From contig JAKJFE010000003.1 of NCBI GenBank assembly GCA_022705045.1, forward strand, positions 1-54,965: a DNA stretch of 54,965 bases, read 5' to 3'. Position numbers and translations under genes: made by a program. Every line of letters begins with the position of its first letter. Positions within the stretch are counted from its first letter, which is position 1. Below, piece after piece: positions 1 through 9,927 of the stretch. This stretch comes from Pseudomonadota bacterium. GTDB lineage: Bacteria > Pseudomonadota > Gammaproteobacteria > Xanthomonadales > Ahniellaceae. The notes under the pieces were generated by a model. That model searched no databases, was not told where the DNA came from, and saw only the letters and a program-made list of their open reading frames with translations.

Positions 1-540
1 CGAACGGTGCGGCACATGCTGGCGCAAAACCGGCTCGGCCCGATCCTCGCCGCCATCGTCATCGTCACCACGCTCGGCGGCCTGATCATCGGCTACTTCG
101 ATCCGGGCTTTGCTGAACCACTCGACGGCATCTGGTGGGCCTGGGTGACGGTGACCACGGTCGGCTACGGCGACATGGTGCCGCAGACCCCCGCCGCGAA
201 GATCTTCGCGGTCATGCTGATGCTGCTCGGCGTGTCGATGATCGCCTTGCTCTCGGCCTCGCTGGTGTCGTTTTTCCAGCAAGACGAGGAACGCGAAGCG
301 CGCCACGTCCGACGCATGATCTGGATGAAGCTGCAGCACATGGAAGCCGACGCCGAACAGCGCGCGCAACACAACGAGGCGATGCTCAACCGCCTCGCCG
401 CGATCGAACTGGCCTTGCTGCGTGCCGTCGAGGAACGCGGCGCGCTCGAACGCAAGCTCGAACAGCTGATCGCCCGCGAATCCACGACCGGCGACGACGC
501 ACCGAAAGGAAACGCGCCGCACGCCGGTCCCGACGGCTGA
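1..540 (+). CDS. Two-TM potassium channel family protein (5' end possibly outside the window)
   Basis: The protein has a hydrophobic segment near its N-terminus, a pore loop with the K+ selectivity filter T-V-G-Y-G-D, and a second membrane helix rich in L and M. A charged, probably coiled-coil tail with many E, R and L residues follows. This is the Ion_trans_2 (KcsA-like) pore layout, so the predicted role is K+ conduction across the inner membrane. The frame is open to base 1. A GTG at 7 and an ATG at 16 could start a short two-TM channel, but a longer form with more N-terminal helices lying outside the window is equally likely. The tail may oligomerise the subunits. msrA follows on the same strand after 22 bases. 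Confidence 0.8.
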   Translation, partial: RTVRHMLAQNRLGPILAAIVIVTTLGGLIIGYFDPGFAEPLDGIWWAWVTVTTVGYGDMVPQTPAAKIFAVMLMLLGVSMIALLSASLVSFFQQDEEREARHVRRMIWMKLQHMEADAEQRAQHNEAMLNRLAAIELALLRAVEERGALERKLEQLIARESTTGDDAPKGNAPHAGPDG

Positions 541-562
541 TTCCGCCACGGAGCCCAACGCG

Positions 563-1180
563 ATGAAGACGCAGATGCCGACGCCCGAACAAACCTTGCC
601 CGGCCGATCCACGCCGATGCCGGTGACGAACGCTCATCACGTCCACGGCCGACCGATCGCCGGCGACTTTCCGGGCCTCGACCGAATCCAGCTCGGCATG
701 GGCTGCTTCTGGGGTGCCGAACGCAAGTTCTGGTCGCTGCCCGGCGTCTACACGACTGCGGTCGGTTATGCCGGCGGCGTCACGCCAAACCCGACCTATC
801 GCGAAGTCTGCTCGGGACTGACCGGACACGCCGAAGTCGTGCTGGTCGTGTTCGACCGTGAACGCATCGGACTCGACGCCTTGCTGCGCGTGTTCTTCGA
901 AAGCCACGACCCGACCCAGGGCATGCGCCAGGGCAACGACCGCGGCACCCAGTACCGCTCCGCGATCTACCTCGACAGCGACGACGACCTGCGCGCCGCC
1001 GAACGCGCACGCTCGGTGTATGCCGAGTCGCTGCGTGCCGCGGGATTTCCACCCGTCACCACCGAAATCCGCCTCGCCCCGACGTTCTATTACGCCGAAG
1101 ACGAACACCAGCAATACCTGTCGAAGAATCCGCGCGGCTATTGCGGCTTGGGCGGCACCGGCGTGACCTGCGCGCTCTGA
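563..1180 (+). CDS. msrA: Peptide-methionine (S)-S-oxide reductase MsrA
   Basis: MsrA reduces methionine-S-sulfoxide in proteins, using thioredoxin as reductant, and so repairs oxidative damage. The signature G-C-F-W-G-A-E is present with the catalytic cysteine at residue 48. The region with 'YRSAIY' and the C-terminal '[11 protein letters not shown]' stretch also match the family, including a plausible resolving cysteine near the end. At 205 residues the length is normal. The ATG at 563 lies 22 bases after the channel gene, so co-transcription is possible. The last 43 bases overlap the 3' end of the convergent kinase gene. Confidence 0.93.
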   Translation: MKTQMPTPEQTLPGRSTPMPVTNAHHVHGRPIAGDFPGLDRIQLGMGCFWGAERKFWSLPGVYTTAVGYAGGVTPNPTYREVCSGLTGHAEVVLVVFDRERIGLDALLRVFFESHDPTQGMRQGNDRGTQYRSAIYLDSDDDLRAAERARSVYAESLRAAGFPPVTTEIRLAPTFYYAEDEHQQYLSKNPRGYCGLGGTGVTCAL

Positions 1181-3549
1181 AGCGCCGCACGCATCTCGCG
1201 CACGCGTTGTGTGCGTGGATGTTCGGCGCCCATCGATGCGACGAGGATGGTCTCGGCGTCGGCGTAGGCCGCATCGGCCGCCGCCACATCTCCCATCGCC
1301 TGAAGGGTCTGCGCACGCCCGACTTCGAACAGGCCGACCTGCCAGGCCTGCGCGCCCAGCACCCGGCGCGCGCGTTCGAGTACGCGGGCATGCATCGCCA
1401 ACGCATCGGCGTGGCGACCCTGCTTGCGATACAGCCCGGCGATGTTGTGCATCAGCGCCAGCGTATCCGGATGGTCTTCGCCGATCAGTTCGCTTTCGAT
1501 GCGCAGCGTGCGTTCGTACAGGGGCGCCGCTTCGTCGAGCCGGCCCGCCAGCGACAGCAGCAGCCCGAGGTTGCTCATGCTGTTGCGGGTCAGATGATGC
1601 TGCTCGCCATACAGCCGTTCACGCACCGCCAGCGCTTCGCGGAACAGCGGCTCGGCGGCATCGAAGCGGCGCTGTTCCTGATAGACGGTGGCGAGTTCGT
1701 TGATCGCATGCACCGTGTCCGGATGGGCGTCGCCGAACACATGACGACGCGCGACGAGCACGGATTCGAGCGCCTGCGCCGCTTCGTCAAAGCGACCGAG
1801 ATGGCGCAGCGCGATGGCACGATCGACGCGCAGGGCCAGCGTGTCCGGATGTGCGTCGCCGAGCGCTTTCGTCAATCGCGGCAACAGCGCATCGACCAGG
1901 GCCAGTGCCTGATCGTTCGCACCGGTCATGCGCAGGGACTGCGAGAGGCTCTGGGTGAGCGCCAGGCTTTGCGCGTCCGGATCGGCGCCGGGCGCGAAGT
2001 AAGGCTGCAACACGGCCGCGGCCTGGGCGTAATCGCCGCGCTGGTAGGCGAGGCGCGAGCGCAGCAGATCACGGGCCCGCGACGGCGCCATGGCCTCGAT
2101 CAGGCCTTCAGATTCATCGAGCCGGTCCAGGTCGATCAGGACGTCGGCCAATTCGTGCCGTGCGGCATCGCGTTGCGCGGGCATCCCGGATTCGGCCAGC
2201 GCCAGCGCCGCGCGTGCATGCGGCTCGGCCTGATCGAAGACACCGAGCGCGCCATAGAGGCGACTCAGGGTCAGACGCAGGGCGAAGGCTTCGGCGGGCG
2301 CATCGTCGAAGCGCTGACCGATCTGCTGAGAGGCGCGGTCCAGGGCCTGGCGCACGGTCATCTCGTGCCCGGGCATCGCATTCGGGTCGGCCGCGGCCAG
2401 CAGATCGTCTTCGAGGAAGGACAACACCGCCTGCGCGACGCGCGCACGTTCATCGGCGCGATCGCGTTCGGCCGCGATGCGCTGCACCGAAACGATGATG
2501 CCAACCGCAGCCAGCACGACCACGATCGCCGCCATGGCCGTGGCGATGCGGTGACGCGCGATCCAGCGACCGAGCACGTACAGCGGTTCGCGCCGACGCG
2601 CCGCGATTGGTCGTGCATCAAGAAACGCCTGCAGGTCGGACTGCAATGCGGCTACGGTCGGATATCGTGTCTCGGGCGCTGCCGCAGTGGCGCGCGCCAG
2701 AATGTCGCGCAGGTCGCGCGGCAGGTTCGCAGGCAGGACCGGTGCGACATCGGGCTCGCCGGATTGGCCGAGCACGGTGCGATGTTCGTCGCCATCGCGT
2801 GCCAGCAGGGCCGCCAGCAAGCGCCCGAGTTGATACACGTCGCCGGCCACGGTGGCTGCGTCGCCGCGGCGTTGCTCCGGGCTCGCGAAGCCGGGGGTGA
2901 AGGCGCGCGGGGCCTGGACATCGTCGGTATTCGCCAGCGCGGCAATACCGAAATCGAGCAGCTTGGCGCGGCCGTCGGCATCGACCATCACGTTCGACGG
3001 CTTGATGTCCCGGTGCAACACGCCGCGTGCATGTGCATAGGCGACGGCATCGCAGACATCCAGAAACAGGCGGATGCGCGCGGCCATCGGCAAGTCCTGG
3101 GCGAGACAGTGCCGGTCGAGCGTGTCGCCCTCGATCAGTTCCATCGCTAGCCACGGCCGGCCGTCGTCGCGCTGGCCGCCATCGACCAGACGCGCGATGT
3201 GCGGATGCCGCAGCGCCGCCAGTGTCTGCCGTTCACGTCGGAACAGGGCGGCGCTGTCGCTGTCGACGCGACCGCCCAGCCATTTCAACGCGACCTGCTG
3301 TTCGAACTGGCCGTCGTCGCGCGCGGCCAGCAGCACCACACCCATGCCGCCGCGGGCCAGTTCGCGCTCGATGCGGAACACGCCGACACGTGTGCCGGGC
3401 GGCGGCACGTCGTCGACGGCAGCGACAAAATCACGGAACAAGGCCCCCGCCAACAGGCGCCCCGGTTCGAGCAGATCGATCGCGTTCATGGCGGCACAAG
3501 CGGCGGCATCTTCACCCTCAATACCCGCATCTCGGTCCGCCCCCGCCAT
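1138..3549 (-). CDS. Membrane Ser/Thr protein kinase with C-terminal TPR array
   Basis: This is a eukaryotic-like (PknB-type) kinase of 803 residues. The N-terminal domain has a glycine loop 'GGMGV' (67-71), a lysine near residue 89, the catalytic loop 'HRDIKPSN' (from 179) and 'DFG' (199-201). A single membrane helix (about 335-354) follows. The remaining roughly 440 residues are tetratricopeptide repeats with recurrent 'A..L.P.Y...G' and 'HPDTL' features. Its start lies 3 bases after the stop of the ECF sigma gene, so the two form an operon. In xanthomonads a linked kinase is known to activate its ECF sigma factor by phosphorylation (EcfK/PknS type); applying that here is inference. A second in-frame Met at residue 21 is an alternative start. 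The 3' end overlaps msrA convergently by 43 bases. Confidence 0.88.
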   Translation of the reverse strand: MAGADRDAGIEGEDAAACAAMNAIDLLEPGRLLAGALFRDFVAAVDDVPPPGTRVGVFRIERELARGGMGVVLLAARDDGQFEQQVALKWLGGRVDSDSAALFRRERQTLAALRHPHIARLVDGGQRDDGRPWLAMELIEGDTLDRHCLAQDLPMAARIRLFLDVCDAVAYAHARGVLHRDIKPSNVMVDADGRAKLLDFGIAALANTDDVQAPRAFTPGFASPEQRRGDAATVAGDVYQLGRLLAALLARDGDEHRTVLGQSGEPDVAPVLPANLPRDLRDILARATAAAPETRYPTVAALQSDLQAFLDARPIAARRREPLYVLGRWIARHRIATAMAAIVVVLAAVGIIVSVQRIAAERDRADERARVAQAVLSFLEDDLLAAADPNAMPGHEMTVRQALDRASQQIGQRFDDAPAEAFALRLTLSRLYGALGVFDQAEPHARAALALAESGMPAQRDAARHELADVLIDLDRLDESEGLIEAMAPSRARDLLRSRLAYQRGDYAQAAAVLQPYFAPGADPDAQSLALTQSLSQSLRMTGANDQALALVDALLPRLTKALGDAHPDTLALRVDRAIALRHLGRFDEAAQALESVLVARRHVFGDAHPDTVHAINELATVYQEQRRFDAAEPLFREALAVRERLYGEQHHLTRNSMSNLGLLLSLAGRLDEAAPLYERTLRIESELIGEDHPDTLALMHNIAGLYRKQGRHADALAMHARVLERARRVLGAQAWQVGLFEVGRAQTLQAMGDVAAADAAYADAETILVASMGAEHPRTQRVREMRAALQSAQVTPVPPKPQ

Positions 3550-3552
3550 CGT

Positions 3553-4098
3553 TCAGTCCGCCAGCAACACGGCGAGGCGCGCGCGCGCATCGGCCCACAG
3601 CCGCTGCGTGGTGCGCAGCGATTCGCCAATCGCATCGGCGGTTTCCTGTTCGGTCAGGCCGGCGAACACGCGGCATTCGACGACCCTCACCCACTGCGGG
3701 TTTTCGGCTTCGATCCGGTTCAACGCGCTGTCGATGTCGATCAGGTGGCGGGCTTCGGTTGCGACCGCGTCGGCACTGCCGTCGAGGTCGGTATGCGCGG
3801 CGCCGCCGCCACGTTTCTCGGCCAGCCGGTCACGGGCGTGATTCAGCATCAGCTGACGCATCGCGCGCGCCGCAAGCGCGAGGAAGTGCGCGCGATTCTG
3901 CACGGCGTCGGCGCCAGCACGGTCCAGGCGCAGATAACACTCGTGCACCAATGCCGTCGGATTCAGCGTGCCCTGCCCGCCGCCGAGCACGCCGCGGGCG
4001 ATGCGCTTGAGATCGTCGTAGACCAGGGCGACGGCCTGCTCCCAGGCGACTGGATCGCCTGCACGCGCCTTGTCCAGGAGTTCGGTGACCTGACTCAT
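3553..4098 (-). CDS. ECF RNA polymerase sigma factor (kinase-linked type)
   Basis: This 181-residue protein has the sigma-70 region 2 and region 4 layout of the ECF/TIGR02999 kind. The N-terminal part reads 'LLDKARAGDPVAWEQAVALV' then 'YDDLKRIA' and 'NPTALVHECYLRL'. The C-terminal helix-turn-helix includes 'VFAGLTEQETADAIGES' with 'TTQRLWADARARL'. The frame is open much further upstream, but I chose the ATG at 4098: a purine-rich AAGG lies just before it and the upstream extension looks non-coding. No anti-sigma factor gene is adjacent. The next gene, 3 bases downstream, is a membrane Ser/Thr kinase, which suggests activity is set by phosphorylation. The targets are unknown. Confidence 0.88.
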   Translation of the reverse strand: MSQVTELLDKARAGDPVAWEQAVALVYDDLKRIARGVLGGGQGTLNPTALVHECYLRLDRAGADAVQNRAHFLALAARAMRQLMLNHARDRLAEKRGGGAAHTDLDGSADAVATEARHLIDIDSALNRIEAENPQWVRVVECRVFAGLTEQETADAIGESLRTTQRLWADARARLAVLLAD

Positions 4099-4192
4099 TC
4101 GCCGCCTTGCACTTCGATGACGCGAGCATAGCCGCGCGCTGGCGGGAACGGACCGCGATCCGTGTATCGAATGGAAACCCCGGAGCCGCGCC

Positions 4193-6574
4193 ATGATCCG
4201 CCATCTCGCCACATTGTTGTTCTTCTTGGTGCTCGCCACCGCCGCCCGCGCCGGCGACGACCCACTGGCGCCCCTCGGCAGCAACCTCGGCGGCATCACC
4301 GACTTCAGCGACGAGTTTCCGTTCGTCAATCTGATGAAATCGTCACGCGACTGGATTCCGGGCCGTGCCGGCTGCTTCGACTGTCGCGACAATCCAAGCT
4401 GCGGCGGCACCTGCCCGGTGACGCTCGACCTCGACACCAACGGCGATGTGCAAAGCCTGCTGCCCAACCAGGAGGCACGCACCGTGATCTACGCGGGGGC
4501 CGGGCTCGCCAGCGGTCGTCTGCCCGCTGGCACCTACACGATGCTGTTCGACGGCAGCGGCAGCGTGAACTTTTTCGGCGCCAGCAACGTCCAGAACCCG
4601 CAGCCCGGGCGCATCACGTTCGACATCGGCGCCAGCAACACCAACATCGGCTTCAACCTCACCGCGACCACGCCCGGCAACCCGCTGCGCAACATCCGCA
4701 TCCTGCCGCCGGGCGGCGTCTGTTCGAACGACGAACGCCGCGCCTGCGACGCCGGCAATCCGTGCAGTGGCGGCGGTACCTGCAACCTCTACACCACACC
4801 CGGCGTCGCCGAGGCGCAGATCTTCCAGCCGCGCTTCCTCGCCAATGCCGCGCCCTATCGCCTGCTGCGTTTCATGGACTGGATGGAGACGAATTCCTCG
4901 GCGGTCGTGAACTTCGCCGACTACCCGACGCCGACCAGCGCGTTCTGGCATCGCGTGCCGCCGCAGATCCTGGCGGAACTTGGCAACCGCCTCGGCTCGG
5001 ACTTGTGGATCAACATCCCGCACCGCGCCAGCAATGGCTTCGTCGACCAGTTCGCGACCGTGCTGCGCGACAACTTCCGCGCCGACCGCAAGCTCTTCGT
5101 CGAATACAGCAATGAAAACTGGAACGGCATCTTCAGCCAGAACCTGGAAATCCCGCGCGCCGCCTGCCCGGGCTTCGCCGACCTCGCCGCGAATTGCCAG
5201 CTCGATGGCGTGCCCGGAAACGGCATCGCCTGCGAGATCGACCCGAACACCTTCAGCGTGCCGGCGCCGGCGAACGGCGCGTGTTTCCAGGCACTGGTGC
5301 GACGCTGGGGCGACCGCTCGGTCGAGATCTTCGATCGCTTCGATACCGTGTTCGGCGCCAATGCCCGCGACCGCGTCGTGCGCGTGGTCGCAGCCCAGGC
5401 GGCAAATCCGGACCTCGGCCGACAGGTGCTGGTGCGCACCGTCACCGGCGGCGGCACCACGGTCGCCGCGAAGACCGACGCCTATGCCGTCGCGCCCTAT
5501 TTCGGCACCGAATACTGCACGCCGAGCGCGGGCATCAACCCGGACACGAACCCGACGGTCTACGCCAACCTCGATAATTTCTTTGCCGACTTGAACAGCC
5601 GCGCCCTGCCCACCGCCATCGGCTTCATGACCGGCAACAAGACCATGCTCGCGAACAACTTCCCAGGCTCGGGCATCCGCCTGATCGCCTACGAGGGCGG
5701 ACAACACTTCGCCGGCATCGGTGGCTTCACCTTCAACAGCACCTGCAACACGATCTTCGACGCCGCCAATGCGGACGCACGCATGGGCACGCTGTATGGC
5801 GATTACCTTGCGGCCTGGAAGCAGAATGGCGACGAGTTCGCGCACTTCTACAACGTCGGTCGCTGGGGTCCGTTCGGGCGCTGGGGCGCGCTCGAATTCC
5901 AGGACCAGTCGCCCGCGTCGTCGCCGAAGTACAGCGCCATCACCACGTTCTCGGACACCAATCCGTACTGGTGGCCCGGCTGCGCACAAGGCCCGGTCGC
6001 GCCGGTCGATGCACTGTTCAAGAACAGCTTCGAAGACAACGGCACACCGCCGCCGACCTGCACGCCCGCCCAGTTGCTGAGCGACCGCGGTCTCGAAGCG
6101 AGTGATCCGAGTACCGGTGCGAATGCCTTCTGGGCCTCGACCTCGACGATCTTTGGCAGTGCCATCTGCACCAGCAACATCTGTCCCGACGACGCCGGCA
6201 CTGCCTTGCCGCGCAACGGCAGCGCCTGGGCCTGGTTCGGCGGCATCGCCAATGCCGAGACCTCGACCTTGTCGCAATCGGTCGTCATTCCGTCCGGCAG
6301 CCCGCGCCATCTCAATTTCTTCCTGCGTCGCGGCTTCACGAGTGCACCGCTGGACGCAACGCTACGCATCAAAGTCGACGGCACGACGGTGCGCACATTC
6401 GACGAACCGGCCAGCGCCGAGTCGGCCTACGTCGCCCGCACCGTGGACGTGAGCAGCTTCGCGAACGGCGCCAGCCATGTCATCCAGTTCGAATACGTGA
6501 ATCCGGGCGGCAGCGGCAAGTCGAACTTCGTCGTCGACGACCTCACGATCGACTGCAGCGCATCGGGCACATGA
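4193..6574 (+). CDS. Secreted glycoside-hydrolase-like protein with internal LFxxxFE motif and C-terminal beta-sandwich
   Basis: This is a 793-residue exported protein. A signal peptide (residues 1 to about 20, ending A-R-A) precedes a region with cysteine-rich inserts ('CFDCRD', 'CGGTC'). A long central domain follows with 'KLFVEYSNENWN', the 'Y-S-N-E-x-W-N' signature seen in secreted cellulose-binding or TIM-barrel hydrolase-like proteins. The Glu in that motif could be catalytic (inference). At about residue 605 the sequence 'ALFKNSFEDNG' resembles the tail that ends other exported proteins in this window, but here an additional domain of about 170 residues follows. That domain contains 'FVVDDLTIDC' near its end, like MAM or carbohydrate-binding sandwiches. 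A GGAG lies before the ATG. The substrate is unknown. Confidence 0.7.
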   Translation: MIRHLATLLFFLVLATAARAGDDPLAPLGSNLGGITDFSDEFPFVNLMKSSRDWIPGRAGCFDCRDNPSCGGTCPVTLDLDTNGDVQSLLPNQEARTVIYAGAGLASGRLPAGTYTMLFDGSGSVNFFGASNVQNPQPGRITFDIGASNTNIGFNLTATTPGNPLRNIRILPPGGVCSNDERRACDAGNPCSGGGTCNLYTTPGVAEAQIFQPRFLANAAPYRLLRFMDWMETNSSAVVNFADYPTPTSAFWHRVPPQILAELGNRLGSDLWINIPHRASNGFVDQFATVLRDNFRADRKLFVEYSNENWNGIFSQNLEIPRAACPGFADLAANCQLDGVPGNGIACEIDPNTFSVPAPANGACFQALVRRWGDRSVEIFDRFDTVFGANARDRVVRVVAAQAANPDLGRQVLVRTVTGGGTTVAAKTDAYAVAPYFGTEYCTPSAGINPDTNPTVYANLDNFFADLNSRALPTAIGFMTGNKTMLANNFPGSGIRLIAYEGGQHFAGIGGFTFNSTCNTIFDAANADARMGTLYGDYLAAWKQNGDEFAHFYNVGRWGPFGRWGALEFQDQSPASSPKYSAITTFSDTNPYWWPGCAQGPVAPVDALFKNSFEDNGTPPPTCTPAQLLSDRGLEASDPSTGANAFWASTSTIFGSAICTSNICPDDAGTALPRNGSAWAWFGGIANAETSTLSQSVVIPSGSPRHLNFFLRRGFTSAPLDATLRIKVDGTTVRTFDEPASAESAYVARTVDVSSFANGASHVIQFEYVNPGGSGKSNFVVDDLTIDCSASGT

Positions 6575-6590
6575 GGCGCGCCCGCTGGCA

Positions 6591-6608
6591 GCGCGTCTAC
6601 GGACGCGC
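6591..6608. terminator. Perfect 7-bp hairpin between convergent genes
   Basis: GCGCGTC-TACG-GACGCGC forms a 7-bp stem with a 4-base loop in the 22-base gap between the glycosidase-like gene and the SSS-kinase gene. It includes the kinase stop codon. There is no U-tract on either side, so a role as a bidirectional terminator is only possible. Confidence 0.35.
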
Positions 6609-9600
6609 AGCCAGCAGCCGGTTCATCAGCGACTTCAAGGCCAGCGGCTTCACCGGCTTGTGCAGCAGATGGCAGCCCGCCGCACGCACGGCATTGCGCA
6701 CGGCGTCGGAGTGGTCGGCGGTGATGACGATGGTCGGCACTTCGCCGATGCGTTCGCACAGTTGCGCGTGCAGTTGCAGGCCATCGTGGCCACCGTCGAG
6801 GTGGTAGTCGAGCAGCAGCAGGTCCGGCGCCTGCGCATCGGCGAAGACGAGCGCATCGTCGGCGTCGCGTGCGGCATGCACTTCGCAGGGCCAGGTCGCG
6901 AGCAGGGCCTGCATCGCCTTCAGCACGGCGGCATCGTTGTCGACCACCAGCACCTTCGCGCGTGGCGCCTGTTCGACGACCACGATGGACGCCGGGACGG
7001 CCGGGGCCGTCGCAGACGCCATCGGCACTTCGACCGCGAACATCGTGCCGCGCCCGACCGTCGAATGCAGGCGCAGCCGATGCCCGAGCAGGCGCGTGAT
7101 GCGGTCCGCGATCGCGAGACCGAGCCCCAGCCCTTGGCTGCCGCGATCGAGGCGTCGGAATTCTTCGAAGATGATGCTGCGTTCCGATTCCGGAATGCCG
7201 GGGCCGCTGTCCCAGACTTCGATCGACAACAGGGCACCGCGACGCCGGCAGCCGATCAGCACGCGTCCGCGTTGCGTGTAACGCACGGCATTGGCGAGAA
7301 AGTTCTGCAACACGCGACGCAGCAGCTGCGGGTCGCTGTCGACCCAGGCGCGGGTGTCGACACACTGCAGCTCCAGCCCACGTTCCGCCGCGAGCACGCG
7401 GAACTCGCTGGCCAGATGCTGCAACACGTCGCCGAGTGCGAACGGACGCACCTGCGGCGTCATGCCACCGGCATCGAGGCGCGAGATGTCGAGCAGGCCC
7501 GAGAGCAATGCCTCGGCCGAATTCAATGCACCGTCGATCTGCTGCACACCTTCGAGGTAATCGCCATGTTTCAGCGACTGCCCGAGCGCATGCGTGAACA
7601 GGTGCGCGGCGTGGATCGGTTGCAGCAGGTCGTGGCTGACCGCGGCGAGAAAACGCGTCTTGGCCTGGTTCGCGCGTTCGGCATCGGCGGTGGCGCGCGC
7701 GAAGTCCTCGGTGCGTTCGGCGACACGTTGCTCGAGTGTCTCGGCCGCACGCTTCAATTCGGCTTCGCTGGCACGGAACGCGGTGACATCGGTGAAGGTG
7801 GCGACGAAACCGCCGCCCGGCATCGGATTGCCGCGGATCTCGATCGCCGAACCGTCGGGAAAACGTCGCTCGGTCACATAGGGCGTGCCGGCACGCATGT
7901 GCTCGATGCGGCGTTCGAGATCGCGCGCCGTATCCTGTCCGCCGGCCAAGCCGCGTTCGAGGTTGAAGCGCAGTAGGTCCGCCACCGGCGTGCCGACGCG
8001 CAGCAGTTCCGGCGGATAGTCGAAGCGTTCGGCATAACGCCGATTCCATGCGACCAGGCGCAGGTCGGCATCGACCACGCTGATGCCCTGGCTCATGTTC
8101 TCGAGTGCGGCTTCGAGGATCTGCTGGTTGAAGCGCAGGGTCTGCGAGGCTTCGCCGACGAACTCGGCGACGCGGTCGAGGGCCGCGGCCGGCGTGCGTC
8201 GCGCCGCCTCGACCAGCAGGCGCGCACTCGCGGCACCGATCACCGGCGCCAGTTCGCGTTCGACACGGGCCACGCGCTCGGGTCCGGCGAACACGTCGGC
8301 ATCGTCGAACAGGACCGCGCTCTGCGCTTCCGGCAGGAAACGCGAGGCCAGCGCGCGCAACACCGAGGTCTCGATGCGACCGATGGCGAGCGCGCCGTCC
8401 GCCGAACCGGCGCGCGCGAACCAGAACATCGCCAGCGCGCTCGCGGCAAGACTGACGACGGTACCGCGCGCCAAGCGGTCGATGCCGCCGAGACCGAGGA
8501 ACTGTGCCGGCTCCAGCCACGACAGCCAGGCCGGAAAGACGATCGCGCCATGTCCCGCGAGGTCGCTGGCCAACGGCAACAGGATGATCCAGCACCACAA
8601 CGCGATGCCGACAATCAGCCCGCGCAACACCGCGTGCGCGGACAGATGCGGTCGATACACCGCCGCGACGATGGCCGGTGCCAGCAGCGCGAGCGCAGAA
8701 AACGACAACGCGCCGATATCGGCCAGCGCCTCGCTCGCCACCATCGCGCGGCTGTACAACCAGGCCAGCAGCACGACGAAAGCGATGGCGATCCGGCGAT
8801 GGCGCAGCACCACCGCGCGCAGGTCGCCGGATTCGACACCGGCGCTGCGCACCACGCGCGGCGCGAACCAGTGGTTCGAGATCATGATCGACAAGGTCAA
8901 TGCGACCAGGATGACCATGCCGGTCGCGGCCGAAACGCCACCAAGGAAGGTCAGCAGCGCCAGTGCGTGGTGGCCTTCCGACAACGGCAACGCCAGCACG
9001 TACAGGTCGGACGGCACCAGGTCGCCGAAGGCCACGCGTCCGGCCCAGGCCAGCGGCAGAATCGGCGCCGCGATCAGCAGCAGGTACAGCGGAAACAGCC
9101 AGCGCGCGGTCTTCACGTGCACGCGTTCGCGCAGTTCGACGATGCCGAGATGGAACTGGTGCGGCAGCGTGAACATCGCCACCGCACCAAGCGCGACCAG
9201 GGCGAAGAAACCGCTGTCTGGCCGCCCTTCGAACGCCGCCGGAATGCGTGCCGCGAGTGCGCCGAGCCCGTCGTTCATGCCGAATACCGCGAACACGCCA
9301 ACCGCGAGCATGGCCGCCAGCTTGATCAGCGATTCGAAGGCGACCGCCAGCACCAGGCCGCGATTGTGTTCGGTCGCCGCCGCGCGGCGTGTGCCGAACA
9401 GCATCGCGAACAAGGCCATCACGATGGCAATCCAGAACGCCGCATCCTGCCAGGCCGGCGCCTGCGCGGCGCCACCGGTCAGCATCGCGAAACTCATCGC
9501 CACCGCTTTCAGCTGCAGCGCGACGTAGGGGACCATGCCGAGCACGGCGACGACGGTGATCCAGGCCGCGAGGCGCGGGTCCTTTCCGAAACGCGAGGCG

Positions 9601-9911
9601 ATCAGGTCGGCGAGCGAGGCCGAATTCTGCGCCTGAGCCAGCGCCGCGAGCCGCCCGAGAAACGGCAACGCGAACAGGAACAGCAGGATGGTGCCGATGA
9701 AGGTTGGCGGGATCGGCGTGTTCCAGCGTGCCGCCTGGGTCACCGTGCCGTAGAAGGTCCAGGCGGTGCAGTAGACCGCCAGCGACAAGGCGTAGATCGC
9801 CGGCCACAGCCGTGCGAACCGATCGGCGCGGCGTTCGCCGTACAGCGCCACCGCGAACAGCAGCAGCACCCAGACGAGGCCGGCGACAACGACGGTGGAC
9901 GCGCTCAACAT
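6597..9911 (-). CDS. Hybrid sensor: sodium/solute symporter domain + PAS + histidine kinase + receiver
   Basis: The 1104-residue protein starts with about 13 hydrophobic helices of the sodium:solute symporter (PutP-like) fold, covering roughly residues 1-500. A linker, a PAS domain ('NMSQGISVVDADLRLVAWN') and a coiled coil follow. The histidine kinase core has 'SHDLLQPIHAA' with the phospho-acceptor at His760, then an ATPase domain with 'GSQGLGLGLAI'. The C-terminal receiver has phospho-acceptor Asp1035 in 'LLDYHLDGG'. This is the CbrA / NahK-ErcS type of kinase, in which the transporter-like part may sense or carry a substrate. No separate output regulator is adjacent, so the partner must lie elsewhere. 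The stop codon sits inside a perfect hairpin shared with the convergent gene's 3' end. Confidence 0.9.
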   Translation of the reverse strand: MLSASTVVVAGLVWVLLLFAVALYGERRADRFARLWPAIYALSLAVYCTAWTFYGTVTQAARWNTPIPPTFIGTILLFLFALPFLGRLAALAQAQNSASLADLIASRFGKDPRLAAWITVVAVLGMVPYVALQLKAVAMSFAMLTGGAAQAPAWQDAAFWIAIVMALFAMLFGTRRAAATEHNRGLVLAVAFESLIKLAAMLAVGVFAVFGMNDGLGALAARIPAAFEGRPDSGFFALVALGAVAMFTLPHQFHLGIVELRERVHVKTARWLFPLYLLLIAAPILPLAWAGRVAFGDLVPSDLYVLALPLSEGHHALALLTFLGGVSAATGMVILVALTLSIMISNHWFAPRVVRSAGVESGDLRAVVLRHRRIAIAFVVLLAWLYSRAMVASEALADIGALSFSALALLAPAIVAAVYRPHLSAHAVLRGLIVGIALWCWIILLPLASDLAGHGAIVFPAWLSWLEPAQFLGLGGIDRLARGTVVSLAASALAMFWFARAGSADGALAIGRIETSVLRALASRFLPEAQSAVLFDDADVFAGPERVARVERELAPVIGAASARLLVEAARRTPAAALDRVAEFVGEASQTLRFNQQILEAALENMSQGISVVDADLRLVAWNRRYAERFDYPPELLRVGTPVADLLRFNLERGLAGGQDTARDLERRIEHMRAGTPYVTERRFPDGSAIEIRGNPMPGGGFVATFTDVTAFRASEAELKRAAETLEQRVAERTEDFARATADAERANQAKTRFLAAVSHDLLQPIHAAHLFTHALGQSLKHGDYLEGVQQIDGALNSAEALLSGLLDISRLDAGGMTPQVRPFALGDVLQHLASEFRVLAAERGLELQCVDTRAWVDSDPQLLRRVLQNFLANAVRYTQRGRVLIGCRRRGALLSIEVWDSGPGIPESERSIIFEEFRRLDRGSQGLGLGLAIADRITRLLGHRLRLHSTVGRGTMFAVEVPMASATAPAVPASIVVVEQAPRAKVLVVDNDAAVLKAMQALLATWPCEVHAARDADDALVFADAQAPDLLLLDYHLDGGHDGLQLHAQLCERIGEVPTIVITADHSDAVRNAVRAAGCHLLHKPVKPLALKSLMNRLLAARP

Positions 9912-9927
9912 GCGCGTCGCACCGGCA

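Noticed and set aside
1138-1180. Possible frameshift or misassembly at the overlapping msrA/kinase ends
   Set aside because: Both frames are intact and end in normal C-termini; convergent overlaps are common in this compact region.
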